From positions 124,001-188,000 of the forward strand of contig CARTDA010000001.1 of NCBI GenBank assembly GCA_949066965.1: 64,000 nucleotides of DNA. The letters are read 5' to 3'. The stretch comes from COE1 sp949066965 (lineage in GTDB: Bacteria > Bacillota > Clostridia > Lachnospirales > Lachnospiraceae). Within the stretch, counting starts at the first letter, position 1, and each line of letters starts with the position of its first letter. Positions 17,991 through 25,700 of the stretch are shown here, piece after piece. The position numbers and the translations under genes are program-made. The notes under the pieces were generated by a model. That model did not search any database, had not been told where the DNA came from, and was given only the letters and a program-made list of their open reading frames with translations.

Positions 17991-18388
17991 CCATGGTTTT
18001 GTGCTCGGTATGGTTGTCAACATGGCAGATACGTATATTGTGCGTTCAAACCGCGAGAGCGGGTACGGTCGTTATGATGTTATGCTGGAGCCTATTGACA
18101 AAAATGGCAAGGCATTCATTTTTGAATTTAAGGTACTTGATCCGGATGAGGACGAAGAGACTATTGAGGATACGCTCGCGGCGGCACACCGACAGATAGC
18201 GGAAAAGAAATATGCGACAGAGCTTGTATCACGCGGCTTTGCGGCAGAGAAAATACGCAGATACGGATTTGCATTTCGGGGAAGGGAATGCCTGATAGGA
18301 TAATGCTTGTCAGAAAACTTTTCATATCATGTTAACAGTAAAATCAGTCAATGTCAGGGATAATTTGGAATGGAGTGATAGAAACAGC

Positions 18389-18677
18389 ATGGGTGAAACT
18401 GTAGTGATATCAAGACCGCGTAATCAAAATATTATACTGGCGGTCGAAAAGACTGACCGCACAGTATCAAAAGGCAAAGAGGAACGCTGAGTATCTTGCC
18501 ATGCTCGATGAAAGTCGGGCACAGCTTGAACGCGGTGAAACAATATCATTTAGCATGGATGAATCGCGTGCAATGGAGACTGATGACTGGCAGCCTACAC
18601 AAAAAGTTCTCGACTTTGAGCGTAAACATGGAATTAAAAGGCATAAGGTGAAATCACTTGGAACATTTAACGATTAA
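18389..18677 (+). pseudogene. Type II antitoxin-like gene broken by a palindromic element
   Basis: The frame starts with ATG 18389 (MGETVVISRPRNQNIIL), runs into a 34-bp palindrome and then meets a stop. After the palindrome a different frame continues smoothly: YQKAKRNAEYLAML, then ERGETISFSMDESRAME, then DWQPTQKVLDFERKHG, to a stop at 18675. The two halves read as one small antitoxin-like protein of roughly 90 residues, split by the insert at 18434-18467. The family is not named with certainty. The matching toxin may be the remnant at 19473-19568 or may be lost. Confidence 0.65.
18434..18467. repeat. 34-bp palindromic element (family D, copy 1), inside antitoxin gene
   Basis: A hairpin with outer arms ATACTG/CAGTAT and inner arms GCGGTC/GACCGC around a short loop. 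The copy at 48868-48901 differs at a single base (33 of 34 identical). Its position inside a coding frame shows that this unit is mobile or was recently so. Confidence 0.82.
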
Positions 18678-18727
18678 CTATGAAAGATTGAAGTACGGCA
18701 TTTTGAGGGAAATTTAATAAAAATCTG

Positions 18728-18757
18728 TTGATAAGCTAATACTAAATACCGTATAAT
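18728..18757 (+). promoter_or_regulatory. Sigma-A promoter of the toxin-antitoxin module
   Basis: TTGATA at 18728-18733, 18-base spacer, TATAAT at 18752-18757. It lies about 30 bases before the antitoxin ATG, with GAAAGGAAG as ribosome site in between. Confidence 0.7.
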
Positions 18758-18786
18758 AAAGAAAATAGCCGAAAGGAAGTGGTATT

Positions 18787-18957
18787 ATGGCACCTACAGC
18801 ACAGGCAATTAGAAACAAGGAAATGCTAAAAACTGAATATTCCGAAAAAGCAGCCATAGGCGCATTATATGATGAACTCTCCAAAGGAATAGACAGCATG
18901 AAAAAAGGCGATGTTTATACGATTGATGAAGCGTGGGAGGAAATTGACAAAATATAA
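18787..18957 (+). CDS. Small antitoxin of a RelE/ParE-type module
   Basis: A 56-residue protein (MAPTAQAIRNKEMLKTEYSE at the start, YTIDEAWEEIDKI at the end), with GAAAGGAAG before the ATG. Its size, Glu-rich C-terminus and the toxin gene starting on its last base (TAATG overlap) identify it as the antitoxin of a type II module. The toxin partner is interrupted by a MITE, so this antitoxin is probably now without a target. It is intact. Antitoxins of this kind normally bind the toxin and repress the shared promoter. Confidence 0.72.
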   Translation: MAPTAQAIRNKEMLKTEYSEKAAIGALYDELSKGIDSMKKGDVYTIDEAWEEIDKI

Positions 18958-19460
18958 TGCCTATGGATAAAACTAAAAAATATAAAATTGTAATTTCCAA
19001 AGATGCTCTTCTGGATATTAGGAACTGTCCAAAAATAACTTTTAATATTACTTGTCTTTTTCTCCGATAGCACCGCTCAAAAATCAGTTACATAGCTCGC
19101 TATGCGCCTGATTTTTGAGCGGCACTCTCGAAGAAAAATCCTACGCACTATTTAAAAGTTATTTTTTTACAGTTCCTTAAGTCAACAAAAAAGTATATTC
19201 TCGACACCTTCAAATATCGTGAATATGCGGAAAACTTTTCAAAGAAGATAAAGAAAGCGATCAAGGAACTGGATTCCTTTCCTAAAGGCTATGAAGCTAC
19301 AGGATATGTGATTGAGGGATTGAGCATTTTTTTCAAACCTTATAGTACATATTTAATATTTTTTGTTGTGGAGGATTCCACCATTACGGTAATCCGGGTC
19401 TTGAAAGACCGTATGTATTGGCAAGCTATTATTAAGAAAATGCAGAAAATCGATAGATAG
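18957..19460 (+). pseudogene. RelE/ParE-type toxin gene split by a MITE
   Basis: The 5' part (KYKIVISKDALLDI, 18957-19019) and the 3' part (KKYILDTFKYREYAENFSKK and on to LKDRMYWQAIIKKMQKIDR, 19180-19460) form one frame once the 156-bp element at 19021-19176 and one copy of the TTA duplication are removed: DI joins KSTKKYILD. The rebuilt protein is about 114 residues, the usual length for RelE/ParE toxins, and has the family's TVIRVLKDR strand. In such toxins the ribosome-dependent RNase or gyrase-poisoning action depends on these C-terminal residues. As it stands the gene cannot make full toxin. Confidence 0.85.
19021..19176. mobile_element. 156-bp MITE-like palindromic element with TTA target duplication
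   Basis: Ends begin GGAACTGT and finish ACAGTTCC; the terminal inverted repeats match over 25 bases with two differences (GGAACTGT, CC or AA, then AAAAATAACTTTTAA). A second stem lies inside (ACCGCTCAAAAATCAG with CTGATTTTTGAGCGG, about 19071-19122). TTA flanks it on both sides (19018-19020 and 19177-19179). No coding capacity, so it would need a transposase in trans. Confidence 0.88.
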
Positions 19461-19472
19461 TTCTTACTTCAA

Positions 19473-19568
19473 TCTGCCCATTTTGGCGAAGCAAATAGAC
19501 TTGTGTATGATATTGGTGAATTGCAAAATATAAAAATAATATCCTGCAAAGGACACTATGATGATTGA
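19473..19568 (+). pseudogene. Txe/YoeB-like toxin fragment, C-terminus only
   Basis: A short frame reading HFGEANRLVYDIGELQ then NIKIISCKGHYDD before a stop at 19566-19568. The NRLVY...SCKGHY pattern is the C-terminal signature of Txe/YoeB-type mRNA interferases. The N-terminal part and a start codon are missing. It may be the leftover partner of the broken antitoxin at 18389. Confidence 0.6.
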
Positions 19569-19707
19569 GAAAGAGGTTGCAATATATGGCAGCTTCTTTT
19601 TCTTTTGCGAAATTCCTTTTGGCAATTTGTCATAAAAATTTTATAAAAAGATTAGCTATTAGGGCAATAGAAAAAAATGTGCACAAATTGTAAAATAGAA
19701 TTAGGTT

Positions 19708-19727
19708 TTGCGCAAACGTTTGCGCAA
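19708..19727. promoter_or_regulatory. LacI-family operator upstream of the galactanase gene
   Basis: TTGCGCAAACGTTTGCGCAA is a perfect 20-bp palindrome with the central AAACGTTT typical of LacI/GalR/CcpA-family operators. It lies about 50 bases before the galactanase start, fitting sugar-responsive control. It is longer and more symmetric than a usual catabolite (cre) site, so a dedicated local regulator is more likely. No LacI-type regulator gene is in the window. Confidence 0.75.
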
Positions 19728-19777
19728 CTGTAATTACTAGGGATTGCGAAGTTACATAAAGTAAAAGGAGGGTAATT

Positions 19778-22700
19778 ATGCATAGGAAAGTAAGACAGTA
19801 CTTGAAAAAGAGTCTGTGCGGAATCTTGAGTGCAGCAATGATACTGACAAGCCTGTCGGTACCGGACATGACGGTTCGGGCAGCAGAGGTTTCGGTGTCG
19901 GATGAGACAGAGATACCAGACGAGACGAAAATATCGGACGAGACAAAGGTATCGGATGAAGCTGTGGAGTCTGATGAGATAAAGGAATCAGATGGGACAG
20001 AGGAATCAGAGATAAAATCAACGGATGAGGTTAATGAAAGTTCGACAGATGAGGATGTCGTAGAAACGTCAGATTCCGATTCTTCAGAAAAGCCAGCGAA
20101 GGATGGTTTTAATCAGGAGGAGGAAGCTGCGGACAACGATGGCAAGGAGTTGAATGAAGAAGCAGATGCCAATACTGCACAGAATGTTACATTGCATATA
20201 TATAGTGAAAAAAGTACGATTGCATTAAGTGTAGGATATGAACTTACAATTGTAGGTGAGGATGGAAGTATATCTAAAATTACTCCGAGTTTTATACACA
20301 GTGAATGGGGTAAGAATTATTATGATATGCAAGCTGAATCTGGTGGGTGGCATTGTTTAACATTTATAGTACCAGATGGACTTAAAGAGATTGATGTATA
20401 TGAGAAAGCTGATGATAGTACCTATAATACTTGGGTAATGAAATTATCAGATATCAGTCCACTTTCTACAGGAAAAACTTATTATAAGGATGAGAAATTT
20501 TATGCGGATAGCACTTGTACACCGGATACGTGGACATTTAATGATTTAAAAAATTTATTGGATTCGGAAAGTATAACAAGTGCTATTGCAAATGGTGAAG
20601 ATGAGTATACAGTAGGCTCATGGACTGCATTTAATGATGCAAAAACAACCGCACAAAGTGTAATAGAACAATGTACTAATAGTGGTAAAGATGATACTTA
20701 TACAGATGAGGAAATAGTCAGTGCTTATGAAAGATTATCAGAAGCAGTTGAAAAATTAGTACAGGTAGTGCAAAAAGCAACTTTTTATTATTTTAGTGAT
20801 ACAGATGAGGAAATTGGTATTGTTGCGTATGACAATAATATTTCTTTTGGAAAACTAGCAACTAAAGCAGACTGGACACCATGGGTTGGTACAGATTGTT
20901 ATATAATATCAAATAAGACGAAATGGTGTAGTATAGAACTTGCTTTTACTAATGCGTCTACAGGATTTGAAATTTTTAGTGCGAGTGATAAAACAAATGC
21001 TATATATAAATGTGACAAGCAGTGGAATAATGTAACTGTTTATGAAAAGTTGATTTCCGGCGAAGCACAATCTTATGCAGTAGACGGAAACGGCACATTA
21101 TATCAAGGCGCAGACGACATCACATCAGCCATTGACCAGATTGACAGAAATGTAACCCTGCACGTGTACTGCGAGACCGGCACGCCTGCCATCGTGACCA
21201 GCAGCCAGCTTTCAACCGTGGTTGACGGCGATGGCGTGAAAAAAATAGAACAGCTTACAGCTAGCAAGGAAGATACAGCGGACAGTAAGTATTACTACGA
21301 CATGAAAAAAGATGCAGAGGACAGCAACTGGTATTCACTTACATTCTTAGCCCCGGAGACAGATAGCAGTAAAGTAATCTGTGATTTGTACATAAAAGGT
21401 GATGATGGAAACTACACAAAAGAAGCATCATTTACAGACGGAACAACAAGCGACAAGAATACAGTTGACTTTAATCCTGTTTTGGCGGGAACGAATACCT
21501 ACTATAACAATGGAGAGTTTTTCTCGGATCCGGCGCTTGCCACAGGCGTATCCATGTCGGATTTGGAAAAAGAATACAATAAATATAAGGAATATAATGC
21601 ATCCAAATATACAGAAGAAAGCTGGAAAGCATTTTCTGGTGCGCTCGATGCCGCGAAATCAGTAATTGACCGTGGCGAGCAGGCTGCTTCGGAAGATATC
21701 AAAAAGGCATACAATGATTTGAAGGAAGCCGCAGAAAATCTGGAGCTGGCAGGTATTGAATTTTACTATTATGTTGGCGACACAAACGGCAAAGAAGTAG
21801 GCGTGTATCGCTGGGATATGGAGTTTAATGCGGATGTGGCCACCTGGCATCCTTGGGGCAGTGAGACAAACACCGCATATAAGATGACGAAAACCGATTA
21901 TTCAGGCTGGTATAGTATTCAGGTTAAACCGACCGAAACACCGTCTGAAGATGCGAACTTTCAGATATTCGTAGAAAGTGATTTGAATACGCCGATTTTT
22001 AAGTGCGGAAGTGAAGGAAACAAAGATAATGGTGGAAATGCGAGTATATACAACAAGCTTTATTCAGGCGAGCAGACAACCTACGCAGTAAAAGAGTTTG
22101 GTGCGGGAGAGGAAAAGACACCAAAGTTATACGAAGGTCCCGACGCCGAAACCGCCATGCGCAATATCACGTTGTACGCATACAGCGAATCCGGAACCCC
22201 TGCAATCGGTTCCTCCGTGAAACTTTCGGTACTCAATGAAACCACCGGAGCGCTGGCAGAGCTGACCGCATCAAAGAGCGAGGGCAGCACTCACTATTAT
22301 AATATGACCGCAGAACCGACAGGCACAGACGCTTCCGAGGAGGAAACTGCCAACTGGTACAGGCTGACATTCTCCATACCGGTTTTGGAAGAAGGCACCG
22401 ATATCGGAATATACACGCTTGCAGGAGAAACCTACACAGTAGATAAAAAATTTGCGGACAAGGATGCCGAGGGTTCTGTCAACATCACCCCTGTTTTTAA
22501 TGGAAGCATTTACTACAGGGATGGACAGCTCTATAAGACAAAAGAGGAATCAGCAGGCATCACGTTAAAGCAGTTAAAGGAATATCTGGAATCGGAAGAA
22601 GTTGCATCCGTTGTCAGAAACGGCGAGGGCATGTATACCGCCGAGTCATGGGCGAAATTCAGCGCTGCCAAGACAAAGGCAGATGAACTGACAGCCATGA

Positions 22701-25700
22701 TAGATGACAAAGGAGAAAACTATAAGGACACCGAGACCACGGCAGCGTACAGCGCACTCAAGGAAGCAGTGCAAAGCATGGTTTCGACCGGAAAAGTAAT
22801 CAATCTGTATTATTATTCAGAAGCATTAAATGAATTTGCAGACACCGACACGGAGAAGTACGGTCTGTATCTTTCCACATGGAGTAACCAAAAGGTAAGC
22901 TCCACAAAGGAGGAATTGCAGCTCTCCCAGGGAGAGTGGGGCTACAGCGCCTACACATTTGATAAGGTAACAGACACGGCAGTCAACTACGGATATGACA
23001 ACTGGTATTCAATTCCGGTAAAGCTGATTGCGGCAAATGATGGAGCCGACAAGGACGGATTCTTAATCCAGACAGGTAAGGCATCCACTGTAGACGGTGT
23101 GACAATGCACACGGCGCTGGAAGCAGATACAGGGCTTATCAAGATAAGCTACTGGGAGAATAAGTCCATCTATGATGAGATGACGAAGCTGGACAACAAC
23201 GGCACAATCGCAATCAAGGGCACGAATACATATGCATCCATCTACGAAGCAGAGAACGTGACAATCGATAAGCTGCTGACCCTTTACAAGGAAGCGGCAG
23301 CACTGGACGAAAAGGACTACATGAAGGGTGAACAGTGGGATGCATTCCAGACAGCCCTCGCAGCGGCAAAAACAGTAATTGACAAGGAAAACCCCACTGC
23401 GGATGAAATTGACACCGCATACAACAACTTGAAGGACGCGATGGACGCCCTTGTCTACTCGAGAACGGCAGATATCAATGTAAAGAAAGTCGCACTAGCA
23501 GATGACTTCATCACAGGCGCAGACCTTTCATCCTACATCGCACTCAAGGACAGCGGTGTCGTCTTCCGTGATGAAAACGGAAAACCGCTCAGCGATGCAG
23601 AATTTTTCAGCTATCTGCGTGACGGCGGCATGAACTGGGTGCGTATCCGTATCTGGAACGACCCGTATAACAGCAGCGGCAATGGATACGGCGGCGGAAA
23701 CAACGACCTTGACAAGGCAATCAGGCTCGGTCAGATGGTGACAAAGGCAGGCATGCGTGTCCTGATTGACTTCCACTACTCGGATTTCTGGGCTGACCCG
23801 AAAAAGCAGAAAGCGCCCAAGGCATGGGCAGGCTACAGCATTGCGGAAAAGGAAGACGCAGTTTACAAATTCACGCTTGACAGTCTCAACGCTTTGAGAA
23901 GCGCAGGCGTCGATGTCGGCATGGTACAGGTTGGAAACGAGACAAACAACGGCATTGCCGGCGAGACTGCATGGGAGAACATGGCAAAGCTCTTCAAGGC
24001 AGGCAGCAGGGCAGTGCGGGAATTTGACAAAAACTGTCTGGTCGCAGTGCATTTCACGGACCCACAGAAGGGATATGCCGATATTGCAAAGCGTCTGCAT
24101 GACTCTGAGATTGACTATGATGTATTCGGAAGTTCTTACTATCCGTTTGGACACGGTGATGCTTCCAACTTGAAAAGCGTACTGGAATATATTGTCGAGA
24201 CATATGGAAAGAAGGTCATGGCAGCAGAGACCTCATGGCCGACCACATTGATTGATGGTGACGGATATGGTATGGCGACACCGCCATCAATTCCGGATAT
24301 GTATAAAGACCAGGATTACGGTGTGTCCGTACAGGGACAGGCAGACGAGATGCAGGAGCTGATCAGCAAGGTCAATGCGATTAATGACACCTATCCGGGC
24401 AAGTCAATCGGTGTGTTTTACTGGGAGCCGGCATGGATTTCACCGTACTATATCAAGGACGGTGACGGCAATGACAACGACAGCTTATACAAACAGAATT
24501 TTGATCTGTGGGAGAAATATGGTTCCGGCTGGGCATCCAGCTATGCGGCGGAATACGACCCGGATGATGCGGGCGTATGGTTCGGCGGCAGTGCGATGGA
24601 TAACTCGTCATGGTTTGACTTTGACGGAACGGCACTTCCGACAGCAAAGATTTACAGCCTTGTCAGGACTGGCGCTTCGACCACGAGAAGGATTGCGAGC
24701 GTGGACAGCAATCCGGTCATGAAGATAACTGTCGGGGAAAAAATTGACTGGAACACGGTAACCGTAACTGCAAAGTACAATGACGGTACGACAGAGCAGA
24801 AAACGGTCGCATGGAACGAGGACGAACAGCGGCTGGTCAACACATACAAGGCAGGCGAATATATTGTCAATGGTATCGTCTCCACAGAGGACAAGGAATA
24901 CAAGATTAAGCTGACCATCCAGGTTCTGCGGTCGGCAGCAAACAATATTCTGGAAAATCCAGGCTTTGAGAGCGGCGTGGAAACGCCATGGGTGATAGAG
25001 ACAAGGCTGGGACACGGTTCGGCGGAGACAGACCCTGTGGCAAGCGTGACAGGGGAAGACCCTTACAGTGGTACCAAAGGACTGCATTTCTGGTCTGCAA
25101 TCGGACTGGATATGACCGTTTCACAGACGATAAAGCCAGAAGCAGGCACGTATACATTTGGCAGCTATATCCAGGGCGGCGGTGCGGACAGGGAGGATAT
25201 CCAGTACGCATTTGTGACAGTGAAGGATAAGGACGGTAATGTAAAATACAATTTAAGGGCGTCATTTACCCTGGACGGATGGAAGAACTGGAGCAATCCG
25301 GAAATCACTGGCATTACGGTGGAAGAGGGAGACACGCTGGAAGCCGGACTGATAATCAAGTCGACGCAGGACGGCGCATGGGGAACCATCGATGATTTTT
25401 ACCTCTATGGTGAGCACACGGTTTCCATAGACGGAAATACGGCGCATGGTACCGTGACGGCAAATGTAGTGAAAGCCAACAGCGGTGAGCGAATCCACAT
25501 CACGGTGACACCTGAAAACGGATATTATCCGGAAACACTGATACTGACTGGCGCAAGCGTCAAGGCGGACACGCTGGCAAGCAGCAACGGCACGGTGGCA
25601 TATGTTCCGGCAGCGGATGGAAGCACCGCAAATCAGGCGGTATTGACATACAATGGAACCGCGGACGAAAAGACGGAAGTCTTTATGATGCCAAACGGCA

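Larger units (their letters stand above)
16429..18303 (+). pseudogene. AAA-ATPase-like/PD-(D/E)XK nuclease family gene with in-frame stop and palindromic inserts
   Basis: The gene encodes a family common in gut anaerobes: AAA-ATPase-like domain then PD-(D/E)XK nuclease-like domain (DUF1703). The N-terminal part has YIDKTDFI, the Walker A-like TRPRRFGKT and VIILLDEYDTP; the C-terminal part has YHGFVLGM, RESGYGRYDVML and the nuclease-like FIFEFK. A TAA at 17383-17385 interrupts GSHTDI-stop-NPWSI; the downstream frame is the same and free of other stops, and relatives carry Tyr here, so one TAT/TAC-to-TAA change explains it. Two palindromic inserts also lie in frame, at about 17129-17205 and 17908-17990. 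ATG 16429 is preceded by GGGAGG. Fragments of 318 and about 272 residues could still be made; function is doubtful. Confidence 0.85.
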
